This document shows positions 26,401 through 34,242 of a stretch of 51,264 nt of DNA, piece by piece. The notes below the pieces were generated by a model. The model was given only the letters and a program-made list of their open reading frames with translations. It made no database searches and had not been told where the DNA came from. Each line of letters starts with the position of its first letter. The stretch's first letter is position 1. The position numbers were made by a program, and so were the translations under genes. Source of the DNA: Streptomyces cavernicola (GTDB taxonomy: Bacteria > Actinomycetota > Actinomycetes > Streptomycetales > Streptomycetaceae); contig NZ_JASCIQ010000054.1 of NCBI RefSeq assembly GCF_029968035.1, positions 1-51,264 of the forward strand, written 5' to 3'.

Positions 26401-29400
26401 ATGCAGATCCGGCTGTCTGTCCTCGGGCCGCCCAGCGGCCGGACCCCGCAGTCCGGCCAGGGCGCACCGCCCCGTGCCTGTGACGTGCTCGTCACGGCGC
26501 CCACCGGGACCGCGCTCGCCGCCGTGGCCTCGGGCCTGGGCGCGGCCGCCGGAGTCCCGGACGGCCCGGTCGTGGTGTACGTGGGCACGGACCGCCTGGA
26601 CTCCGCGACGGCCACCCTGGGCGAGCCCCCCTTGGTCGACGGCGCCGTGCTCTCCCTGCAGGGCCCCGCCGAGCCCGCCCCGTCCACCGCGGGCGCGGCC
26701 GCCCGGCTGCACGTCGTCGCGGGCCCGGACGCGGGCGGTGTGCATCTGCTGCACGGCGGCCGGATCAGCATCGGCCGCTCCGCCGACGCGGACGTGCCCC
26801 TCGACGACCCGGACGTCTCCCGGCTGCACTGCGCGGTCACGGTCGGTGAGGACGGCCGCGTCTCGGTCACGGACCTGAACTCGACGAACGGCACGTCGGT
26901 GGACGACAGGCCCGTCGCCGACCGGCCGGTGCGGCTCACGCCGGGCGCGCTGCTGCGGATCGGCGAGTCCACGCTCCGGCTCAGCGCCGCGCGGGACGAG
27001 CCGCCGCTCACGGCCTTCGCGGACGGCGAGGGCCAGCTGCGGGTCGGCCCGGAGCCGGAGCAGAACCCGCCCTCCGCGCGCGTGCCGGGCGCCGGCGGTG
27101 CGCAGCCCCCGCTGGGGGCGACGGTCCGGGGGTACGGGGCGTCGGCGCCGCTCTCCGGTGCGAACGGATCGGCCGGCTCGGGCGGCACCGGCGGCACTGG
27201 CGGCTCGAACGGGTCCGCCGGTGCGGGTGCGTACGGCTCGGGCGAGGACACCACGTACGCGCGCGGGATCTCCACCGGAGGCACCGCCGCAGCCGGTGCG
27301 GGCGGGGCGGACGGCTTCAACTCCGGGGCGGGCACGGACAGTTCGCCCGAGGCGGCATCGCAGCAGCACGCATCGGATCCGTACGCGGCAGGCGTGGGCG
27401 GGCCGGGCGGCGAGGACGACGACGCGTACGAGCGGAATCGGACCGGGACGCCCGCGCGGGGCACGACCGTGCCGCGGCAGGTGCGCAGGCGCGGCGGGAT
27501 CGGGGCCTGGGCGCGGCGCATCACGGGCGGCCGGACCGAGCGCGAGGCGGACGGGACGGCGCCGGCGGCGTTCGCGCCCGCGGAGACGGCCGTTCCGGAG
27601 GCCTGGCCCGACCCGTCGGCGCTGCTCCTCACCGCGCTCGGCCCCGGCCCGAGGCTGTGGGAGCGCGACCCGGCGCACCCCGAGGCGCTCGCCGTGCGGC
27701 TCGGCACCGCGGACCGTACGGGTCCGGACGGCGGCCTGCTGCCTGCCGTGCCCGTGACGGTCGGCCTGCGCGAGGCGGGCGCGCTCGGCCTCGCCGGGCC
27801 ACGGCCGCGCCTGGCGGGGCTCGCCCGCGCGGTGCTGGCCCAGCTCGCAGCGCTGCACTCCCCCACCGACCTGGAGATCGTGCTCGTCAGCACGGACCGG
27901 GCGCGCGGCGTCGAGGAGCGCACCGCGCAGTGGGCCTGGCTCGGCTGGCTCCCGCATGTGCGCCCCGGGCACGGCCAGGACTGCCGGCTGCTGCTCGCGT
28001 ACGACCGGGAGCAGGCCGCGGCGCGGACCGGCGAGCTGCTGCGCCGGCTGGACGAGCACCTTCAGGAGGAGGGGCGCGGCCCGGTCGCCGGCGCGGCGGG
28101 CGGCTCCGACGCGGCCGGCGGGGAGGCCGCGCAGACGCGTGGGCACGCGCGCGGGCCGGGGCTTCAGGCGGCCCCCGAGGAGTCCATAGCCGCGGCCCGG
28201 ACGGCGGACGGCGAGCCGGTGTCGGCGGCGTCCTCGGCCCCCGGGGCGCCCGCCGCGTCCGCAGCCTCCGGGACGCCTGTCGCCGGCCGACCCGCCTCGC
28301 GGCAGGGCGAGTTCAGCGGTCCGCTCACCGTGCTCATCGTCGACGGGGACCCGGGTTCGGCGGGGCTGCGGGAGGCGACGACGCGCCTGACCGCCGAGGG
28401 GTCCGCGGCCGGCATCCATGTGCTGTGCCTCGCCGAGACGCCCGCCGCTTCGCCCGCGTCCCCGATGACGGCGACGTACGAGGCGGCCTGTGCGGCGTCG
28501 CCCGCGTTCCGCGCGTGTGGCGCGGTGGCGCTGCTGAGCGGTGACGTGGCGACGGCGCTGCGGCTCCTGCGTACGTCGCAGGGGCACCCCGTCGGCCATG
28601 GCACCGTCGCCTCGGTGGACGCCGTGTCCGCCGCCTGGGCCGAGCGGTTCTCCCGCGCCCTGGCCCCGCTGCGGCCTGCGGACACGGGCGGCGAGCGGCA
28701 CGCGCGCGTGGCCGCGCCGCTGCCCCAAGCGGCGCGCCTGCTCGACGAGTTGGGGCTCGCCCGCGCCACCCCCGCGTCCCTGATGGCGCGGTGGGCGGCG
28801 GCCGCGGACGACGCCGACGCGCTGGGCGGCCGGGCCCAGGCGGTGCTCGGTGCGGGCCCGCGCGGGCCGCTCTGCGCCGACCTGGTCGCATCGGGCCCGC
28901 ACCTCCTGGCGGAGGGCCCGGCGGGCAGTGGGCGTACGGAACTGCTGCGTTCCGTGGCCGCGGCCCTGGCCTCCGCGGAGCGGCCGGAGCGGCTGCGCCT
29001 GGTCCTGGTGGACGGCGCGGGCTCGGAGCGCGGCGACGGGCTGCGGGTCTGCACGGACCTGCCGCATGTGACGGCGCATCTGGCCGCCAACGACCCCGTA
29101 CGGATGCGGGAGTTCGCGCAGGCGCTGACGGCGGAGCTGAAGCGGCGGGCGGAGCTGCTCGGCCGGATCGACTTCGCGGAGTGGCACACCCAGAAGATGG
29201 TGGCGGAGCGGCTGGTTCCGCAGCGCAGTCGCTCTGCTTCCGGGGCCGGGCGCCCTGGCCCCGGAGGCGCCGCGAATCTGGGCGGCGGCGGGGACTCCGG
29301 CGGGTCCGGGGACCTGGACAGCCCGCCCAGTACGACGGTCAAGTTGCGGCCGCCGCAAGGGCGTTCAGGCAGCGGGCGCGGGGGTGCGCGGGGCGCGGGT

Positions 29401-29946
29401 GGCGCGGGCGGTGTCGGGCGGCCTGCCGCTGTGGCTCAGCCCGAGCCGGAGTCGCCGCTGCCGCGCCTCGTGGTGGTCGTGGACGACCTGGACGCGCTGG
29501 TCGCCCCGGCGCTCGGCGCGCCCGGCCGGCCTTCGGCGGGGTCGGTGGTCCGTGCCCTTGAGGCCGTCGCGCGTGAGGGCGGGCGGCTCGGTGTGCATCT
29601 GGTGGCGGCGTCCGGTCGCCCGGAGCGTACGGCCGAGACGGAGCTGGCTCGTCGGGCGACGCTGCGGATCGTGCTCGACGCGCCTTCCGCGGCGCCGGAG
29701 GAGCCGGCGCCGGGGCGTGGCTGGCTGCACATCGCGGACGGCCCTCGGACGCCGTTCCAGACGGGGCGGGTCACGGGGCGCATTCCGCGTACGTCCACGC
29801 TCCGGCCCACGGCTGTCCCCCTGGAGTGGCACCGTATGGGCGACCCTCCGGAGCGTCGGCCGGTGCGTGAACTGGGCAACGGGCCTACGGACTTGGCGTT
29901 GCTGGCGAGTGCGTTGGAGCGGGCTGCGGCGGTGGGGGCGGGGTAG
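26401..29946 (+). CDS. FHA domain protein with FtsK/SpoIIIE (EssC-like) ATPase region
   Basis: The protein has 1181 residues from ATG 26401. An FHA domain at about 104-195 has all phosphothreonine-binding landmarks: GR at 125-126, SRLH at 140-143 and NSTNG at 160-164. A long Gly/Ala-rich linker follows (about 230-400). Two regions then resemble EssC/FtsK ATPase modules: LWERDPAHPEALAVRLG onward, and a P-loop GPAGSGRT (839-846) with Walker B LVVVVDDLDAL near 1022. Arg845 replaces the invariant P-loop Lys. No membrane segment is obvious. The divergent pkaA kinase suggests the FHA domain reads its phosphorylation. No WXG100 gene is present nearby, so a type VII secretion role is unsupported. Confidence 0.8.
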   Translation: MQIRLSVLGPPSGRTPQSGQGAPPRACDVLVTAPTGTALAAVASGLGAAAGVPDGPVVVYVGTDRLDSATATLGEPPLVDGAVLSLQGPAEPAPSTAGAAARLHVVAGPDAGGVHLLHGGRISIGRSADADVPLDDPDVSRLHCAVTVGEDGRVSVTDLNSTNGTSVDDRPVADRPVRLTPGALLRIGESTLRLSAARDEPPLTAFADGEGQLRVGPEPEQNPPSARVPGAGGAQPPLGATVRGYGASAPLSGANGSAGSGGTGGTGGSNGSAGAGAYGSGEDTTYARGISTGGTAAAGAGGADGFNSGAGTDSSPEAASQQHASDPYAAGVGGPGGEDDDAYERNRTGTPARGTTVPRQVRRRGGIGAWARRITGGRTEREADGTAPAAFAPAETAVPEAWPDPSALLLTALGPGPRLWERDPAHPEALAVRLGTADRTGPDGGLLPAVPVTVGLREAGALGLAGPRPRLAGLARAVLAQLAALHSPTDLEIVLVSTDRARGVEERTAQWAWLGWLPHVRPGHGQDCRLLLAYDREQAAARTGELLRRLDEHLQEEGRGPVAGAAGGSDAAGGEAAQTRGHARGPGLQAAPEESIAAARTADGEPVSAASSAPGAPAASAASGTPVAGRPASRQGEFSGPLTVLIVDGDPGSAGLREATTRLTAEGSAAGIHVLCLAETPAASPASPMTATYEAACAASPAFRACGAVALLSGDVATALRLLRTSQGHPVGHGTVASVDAVSAAWAERFSRALAPLRPADTGGERHARVAAPLPQAARLLDELGLARATPASLMARWAAAADDADALGGRAQAVLGAGPRGPLCADLVASGPHLLAEGPAGSGRTELLRSVAAALASAERPERLRLVLVDGAGSERGDGLRVCTDLPHVTAHLAANDPVRMREFAQALTAELKRRAELLGRIDFAEWHTQKMVAERLVPQRSRSASGAGRPGPGGAANLGGGGDSGGSGDLDSPPSTTVKLRPPQGRSGSGRGGARGAGGAGGVGRPAAVAQPEPESPLPRLVVVVDDLDALVAPALGAPGRPSAGSVVRALEAVAREGGRLGVHLVAASGRPERTAETELARRATLRIVLDAPSAAPEEPAPGRGWLHIADGPRTPFQTGRVTGRIPRTSTLRPTAVPLEWHRMGDPPERRPVRELGNGPTDLALLASALERAAAVGAG

Positions 29947-30026
29947 GGGGTTTCCCGGGGCGCGTCATCTGGCACGTCATCCGCACCGTCGGCTCGGGCC
30001 CCGCCGCTCGCCCTCCGGGCTCGTCC

Positions 30027-30145
30027 TCAAACGCCGGAGGGGCTGAATTTGGGCGGGGCTACGTGCCCCGACAGGGGCGCGGGGCTGCGACATCAGCGGC
30101 TCCGCCGCGGGGCGCGACCAGCCACGACGGCGCGGCAGCCGAAAC
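30027..30145. repeat. Streptomyces intergenic repeat, copy C
   Basis: Box 1 tcaaacgccggaggggctg at 30027-30045 is followed by box 2 (from 30073) and the ggctccgccgcggggcgcg and accagccacgacggcgcgg segments up to about 30145. It lies between the FHA gene and the sugar transporter operon, both on the plus strand, and may end transcription from the FHA gene. The flanking arms are absent. Confidence 0.72.
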
Positions 30146-30252
30146 ACAGCTCCGCAGGTCGGCCACAGCGCCGCCACAGGCCCGCCGGAGGGGCCGACAC
30201 CGCGAGAGTCACGAGCGCATCACGATCCCCCGCTTCCCCTCGCAGGCTCCCT

Positions 30253-30293
30253 TGTCCGAACTCTCGGGGCAGGCGTAGACCTGTCCGGACAGG
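30253..30293 (+). promoter_or_regulatory. Putative promoter and operator of the sugar ABC operon
   Basis: TTGTCC (30253-30258) and TAGACC (30277-30282), 18 bp apart, are a possible promoter about 40 nt before the solute-binding protein start. CCTGTCCGGACAGG (30280-30293) is a perfect 14-bp palindrome overlapping the -10 region, as expected for a repressor site. No regulator gene is adjacent. Confidence 0.4.
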
Positions 30294-30323
30294 GCTCGCT
30301 CGGTGCGACGGGACGGGGCAGTG

Positions 30324-31709
30324 ATGCGTACAACTCTGCGTACTCGTAAGGCTGTTGGGGTCGGGAGAGGGGCCGTGTCGCTGGTCGCCGTCGGGGCGTT
30401 GGCGCTCAGCGGATGCGGCGGGGGCGGTGGTGCGCCCGACGAACAGAGCGGGAGCGACGGCGCCGCGAAGCCCACCGTCGAACTGCCCGAGCTGGACGGG
30501 CAGAAGGTGTCCGTCGCCGCGGTGTGGGGCGGGGCCGAGCGCAAGGTGTTCCTGCGGGTGCTCGACGAGTTCGAGAGGCGGACCGGCGCGGAGGTGTCGT
30601 TCGTACCGGCGCAGGACCCGATCATCGGCTTCCTGGAGTCGAAGGTCGCGGGCGGGGAGCCGCCGGACGTGGCGATGCTGCCGCAGGTCGGGGCGATCGA
30701 GCAGGCGGTGGCCAATAAGTGGGCCAAGCCGGTCGGGACAGAGGCGCAGAAGGAGCTTGAGAAGAATTACAGCGACGGGTGGCGGGAGCTCGGGGCCGTC
30801 GGCGGTGAGCAGTACGGGGTGTATTTCAAGGCCGCCAACAAGTCCCTGGTCTGGTACAACGCGGCCGTCATGAAGAACGCGGGCGGGCAGGAGCCGAAGA
30901 CCTGGGACGAGTTCCTGCAGACCGCGCGGATGATCTACGACTCCGGGATCGCCCCCGTGTCCGTCGGCGGCGCCGAGGCATGGACGCTCACCGACTGGTT
31001 CGAGAACGTCTATCTGTCGCAGGCGGGTCCTGAGAAGTACGACCAGCTCGCCAAGCACGAGATCAAGTGGACCGATCCGTCCGTGAAGAAGGCGCTCACC
31101 ACCCTCGGCGAGCTCTTCGGCAAGAAAGACCTGATCGCGGGCGGGCCGCAGGGCGCGCTCGGCACGGAGTTCCCCGAGTCGGTGAAGCAGACCTTCGTCG
31201 GCGGGGACCAGCCGAAGGCGGGCATGGTCTTCGAGGGCGACATGGTCTCGCTCGCCATCGCGGAGACGGACGCGAAGGTCGGCACGGACGCGAAGGTCTT
31301 CCCGTTCCCGGCCGTCGGCGGCGGCGAGTCCCCGGCCGTGGTCGGCGGTGACGCCGCCGTCGCCCTGAAGGACAGCAAAGGCGCGCAGGCCCTGCTCACG
31401 TATCTCGCCTCGCCGGACGCGGCGGCGATCTGGGCGAAGGCGGGCGGTTTCGTCTCGCCGAACAAGAACCTGGACGTCGCGGCGTACCCGAACGACGTGC
31501 AGCGCGACATCGCCAAGGCCCTGATCGCGGCGGGCGACGACATCCGCTTCGACATGTCCGACCAGGCCCCGCAGGCCTTCGGCGGCACGCCCGGCAAGGG
31601 CGAGTGGAAGGCGCTGCAGGACTTCCTGAAGAACCCGAAGGACGTCGCGGGCACGCAGCGGGTCCTGGAGGACGCGGCCGCCAAGGCGTACAAGGCGCAG
31701 AAGGACTGA
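30324..31709 (+). CDS. Extracellular sugar-binding lipoprotein of an ABC importer (CUT1)
   Basis: The 461-residue lipoprotein has a signal peptide ending in lipobox LALSGC (Cys31), a Gly-rich spacer, then a family-1 solute-binding domain (KVSVAAVWGGAERKVFLRVL, later YGVYFKAANKSLVWYN and FEGDMV). It captures a carbohydrate, probably an oligosaccharide, outside the membrane. ATG 30324 was chosen because it gives a normal signal peptide and has GGGG six nucleotides upstream; a GTG at 30303 would add seven residues. Two permease genes follow at 4 bp and then with an overlap. The substrate cannot be read from the sequence. Confidence 0.9.
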   Translation: MRTTLRTRKAVGVGRGAVSLVAVGALALSGCGGGGGAPDEQSGSDGAAKPTVELPELDGQKVSVAAVWGGAERKVFLRVLDEFERRTGAEVSFVPAQDPIIGFLESKVAGGEPPDVAMLPQVGAIEQAVANKWAKPVGTEAQKELEKNYSDGWRELGAVGGEQYGVYFKAANKSLVWYNAAVMKNAGGQEPKTWDEFLQTARMIYDSGIAPVSVGGAEAWTLTDWFENVYLSQAGPEKYDQLAKHEIKWTDPSVKKALTTLGELFGKKDLIAGGPQGALGTEFPESVKQTFVGGDQPKAGMVFEGDMVSLAIAETDAKVGTDAKVFPFPAVGGGESPAVVGGDAAVALKDSKGAQALLTYLASPDAAAIWAKAGGFVSPNKNLDVAAYPNDVQRDIAKALIAAGDDIRFDMSDQAPQAFGGTPGKGEWKALQDFLKNPKDVAGTQRVLEDAAAKAYKAQKD

Positions 31710-31713
31710 CGCG

Positions 31714-33081
31714 GTGGCTTCGGAGGCGCAAACCGGGACCGGGACCCGAACCACGAGAACAGCCCCCGTCACCGGCGTCGTCCGCACCCGCAAGCGCATG
31801 GCGGCGGCCTTCCTGCTGCCCGCGCTCGTGCTGCTCGGGGCCCTTGTGGTCTATCCGATCGGGTACTCGCTGTACCGCAGCTTCTACGACAGGTCCGGGG
31901 AGTTCACCGGATTCGGCAACTACGTCACGCTGTTCACCGACGACACGATCCTCACCGCGATCAGGAACAACGCGATCTGGGTGGTGCTCGCGCCGACGGT
32001 CGCCACCGCGCTCGGCCTGATCTTCGCGGTGCTCACCGAACGCATCCGCTGGGGCACCGCGTTCAAGCTGCTCGTGTTCATGCCGATGGCGATCTCGATG
32101 CTCGCCGCGGGCATCGTCTTCCGGCTCGTCTACGAACAGGACCCGGACCGGGGCGCGTTGAACGCCGTATGGGTGGGTGTGCACGACTCGTTCGCGGAGT
32201 CCTCGGCGTTCCCGAAGGCGCATCCGGGCCAGGAGTCGCCGCTGAAGCCGGGCGGCGGCGGCAGCTTCGTCACCCGTACGACCGTCGAGGCCGGGGTGCC
32301 CGTCGCGTTGCCGCTGCTCGGCGTGCCCAAGGAGCAGATGCCGGAGGAGGCGGCGCCCGCGAAGCCCGCCGCCGAAGAGCCCGGCAAGGTCACCGGCACC
32401 GCCTGGCAGGACTTCACGCTCGGCAAGGGCGTGGGCGAGCGCAACGCCCCGGACGCCTCCGAGTCCGGCTATCCGGGCCTCACGGTCGAGGCGGTCAAGG
32501 GCGGCGAGGTCGTGGAGTCGACGAAGGCCGCGGCCGACGGCACCTTCACCCTCTCGAAGAAGGCCGACGGGGCCCAACTGCGCTTACCCGCGAGCAACTT
32601 CAGGGAGCCGTACAACGGGGTGGACTGGCTGGGACCGGACCGGGCGCTGCCGTTCGTCGGCGTCAACTTCGTGACCCTGTCGGTGATCCTCGCGTACGTC
32701 TGGATGTGGGCGGGCTTCGCGATGGTGCTGATCGCGGCCGGGCTCGCGGGCATTCCGCGGGAGCTCCTGGAGGCGGCGCGGGTGGACGGGGCGAACGAGT
32801 GGCAGGTCTTCCGGCGGGTGACCGTACCGCTGCTCGCACCGCTGCTCGCGGTGGTCCTGGTGACGCTGATGATCAACGTCCTGAAGATCTTCGACCTGGT
32901 CTTCATCATCGCGCCGGGCGATGTGCGCGACGACGCGAACGTCCTCGCCCTGCAGCTCTACAACTCGTTCGTGGACCGCGACTCCGGCGTCGCCAGCGCC
33001 ATCGCGGTGCTGCTTTTCCTCCTCGTCGTCCCGGTGATGGCGTTCAACGTACGGCGACTGCGCAGGGAGGTGCGGCGATGA
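31714..33081 (+). CDS. Sugar ABC transporter permease (MalF type) with large loop insertion
   Basis: This 455-residue permease has a first membrane segment (about 30-50), two more (about 85-107 and 118-138), then an insertion of about 170 residues (142-315) before the remaining helices. The EAA loop ELLEAARVDGANEWQVFRRV lies at about 350-369. The insertion is Pro/Ala-rich in part and ends with a beta-rich stretch (GLTVEAVKGGEVVE, GTFTLSK). The usual size in this family is near 300 residues. It should face outside, where it could touch the binding protein. The start is GTG, four bases after the binding-protein stop, with AAGGA eight nucleotides upstream. The next gene overlaps its stop. Confidence 0.88.
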   Translation: MASEAQTGTGTRTTRTAPVTGVVRTRKRMAAAFLLPALVLLGALVVYPIGYSLYRSFYDRSGEFTGFGNYVTLFTDDTILTAIRNNAIWVVLAPTVATALGLIFAVLTERIRWGTAFKLLVFMPMAISMLAAGIVFRLVYEQDPDRGALNAVWVGVHDSFAESSAFPKAHPGQESPLKPGGGGSFVTRTTVEAGVPVALPLLGVPKEQMPEEAAPAKPAAEEPGKVTGTAWQDFTLGKGVGERNAPDASESGYPGLTVEAVKGGEVVESTKAAADGTFTLSKKADGAQLRLPASNFREPYNGVDWLGPDRALPFVGVNFVTLSVILAYVWMWAGFAMVLIAAGLAGIPRELLEAARVDGANEWQVFRRVTVPLLAPLLAVVLVTLMINVLKIFDLVFIIAPGDVRDDANVLALQLYNSFVDRDSGVASAIAVLLFLLVVPVMAFNVRRLRREVRR

Positions 33082-33995
33082 GCGCGCTCGGGGAAGCCGT
33101 GGAGCCGAGGGCGGGCGGAAAGGCCGAGGCCGGGGACAAGGCCCGACCGTCCGCCGCGTCCCGGGTCGCCGGGGCGCTCAGCAGCGGGCTGATGCGGGTG
33201 TTTCTGCTGGTCGTGGGCCTGCTGTGGCTGGTGCCGACGATCGGGCTCGCGCTGTCCTCGCTGCGCGAGCCGGCCGACATCAGCGCGGGCGGCTGGTGGC
33301 AGGTGTTCACGGTCCCCTCGCAGATCACGTTCGAGAACTACGCGCACCTGCTGCAGGACGAGACGATCACCGGTTCGCTGCTCTCCACGGTGGCGATCAC
33401 GGTCCCGTCGACGCTGCTCGTGGTCGTGATCGGCTCGCTCGCCGGATACGCCTTCGCGTGGATGGAGTTCCCGGGGCGGGACTGGTGGTTCCTCGGGGTC
33501 GTGGGGCTGCTCGTCGTTCCCGTGCAGGTGGCGCTGCTTCCGGTGTCCCAGCTCTTCGGCCGCGTAGGGATCTTCGAGACGACGCTCGGCGTGATCCTCT
33601 TCCATGTCGCGTTCGGCCTGCCGTTCGCGATCTTCCTCCTTCGGAACTTCTTCGCGGAGATCCCCCGGGAGCTTCTGGAGGCGGCCCGGCTCGACGGCGC
33701 GGGCGAACTCCGGCTGTTCCTGCGGGTGGTGATGCCGCTCGGCGGGCCCGCGATCGCCTCGCTCGGCATCTTCCAGTTCCTGTGGGTGTGGAACGACATG
33801 CTGGTCGCGCTGATCTTCGCGGACTCCAAGAACCCGCCGATCACGGTCGCGCTCCAGCAGCAGGTGCGGCACTTCGGCGACAACGTGTCGATCCTCGCGC
33901 CGGGTGCGTTCCTCTCGATGGTGATCCCGCTCGCCGTGTTCTTCGCCTTCCAGCGGCAGTTCGTCTCCGGCGTGATGGCGGGCGCGGTCAAGTGA
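33078..33995 (+). CDS. Sugar ABC transporter permease (MalG type)
   Basis: The 305-residue permease has six predicted membrane segments and the EAA loop ELLEAARLDGAGELRLFLRV. Its ATG overlaps the upstream stop (ATGA) and GGGAGG precedes it, so translation should be coupled. It forms the channel with the preceding permease. No ATPase gene is present in the operon; in streptomycetes many CUT1 importers share the unlinked ATPase MsiK, which probably applies here. The last codons and stop lie in the first unit of a 19-bp tandem repeat. Confidence 0.92.
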   Translation: MSALGEAVEPRAGGKAEAGDKARPSAASRVAGALSSGLMRVFLLVVGLLWLVPTIGLALSSLREPADISAGGWWQVFTVPSQITFENYAHLLQDETITGSLLSTVAITVPSTLLVVVIGSLAGYAFAWMEFPGRDWWFLGVVGLLVVPVQVALLPVSQLFGRVGIFETTLGVILFHVAFGLPFAIFLLRNFFAEIPRELLEAARLDGAGELRLFLRVVMPLGGPAIASLGIFQFLWVWNDMLVALIFADSKNPPITVALQQQVRHFGDNVSILAPGAFLSMVIPLAVFFAFQRQFVSGVMAGAVK

Positions 33996-34053
33996 CGCGG
34001 GCGCGGTCAAGTGACGCGGGCGCGGTCATGTGACGCGGGCGCGGTCAAGTGAC
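33981..34053. repeat. 19-bp tandem repeat over the permease stop codon
   Basis: Almost four units of gggcgcggtcaagtgacgc start at 33981, 34000, 34019 and 34038. The first contains the permease stop TGA, and the later units copy it. One unit has gtcatgtg instead of gtcaagtg. This looks like recent slippage at the gene end. Confidence 0.92.
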
Positions 34054-34153
34054 GACGCCGGCAGCACCGGACCGCCCGGGGCGGCCACGCACCGTACACC
34101 TCTCGCCTCAACTCTGGGGATTCGTACGTGAGTTGACCGCGTACACCAGGAGG

Positions 34154-34182
34154 GCGGTCCGCGGCGCGTATCCGCGGGCCGC
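34154..34182 (+). terminator. Hairpin after the sugar transporter operon
   Basis: GCGGTCCGCGG and CCGCGGGCCGC pair over 11 positions with one T/G wobble and a 7-nt loop. It lies between the transporter operon and the glycosyltransferase gene. There is no T-run, which is common for streptomycete terminators. Confidence 0.5.
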
Positions 34183-34242
34183 TCTCACCCCTTTGCCACA
34201 TTCGGCGTAACCGGAGCCGCCATTCGGGGGTTGGCGGGCAGG

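Noticed and set aside
26401..29946. Type VII secretion ATPase EccC
   Set aside because: No WXG100, EccB/D/E or mycosin genes are nearby, no membrane segments are obvious, and the P-loop Lys is replaced, so only EssC-like similarity is claimed.
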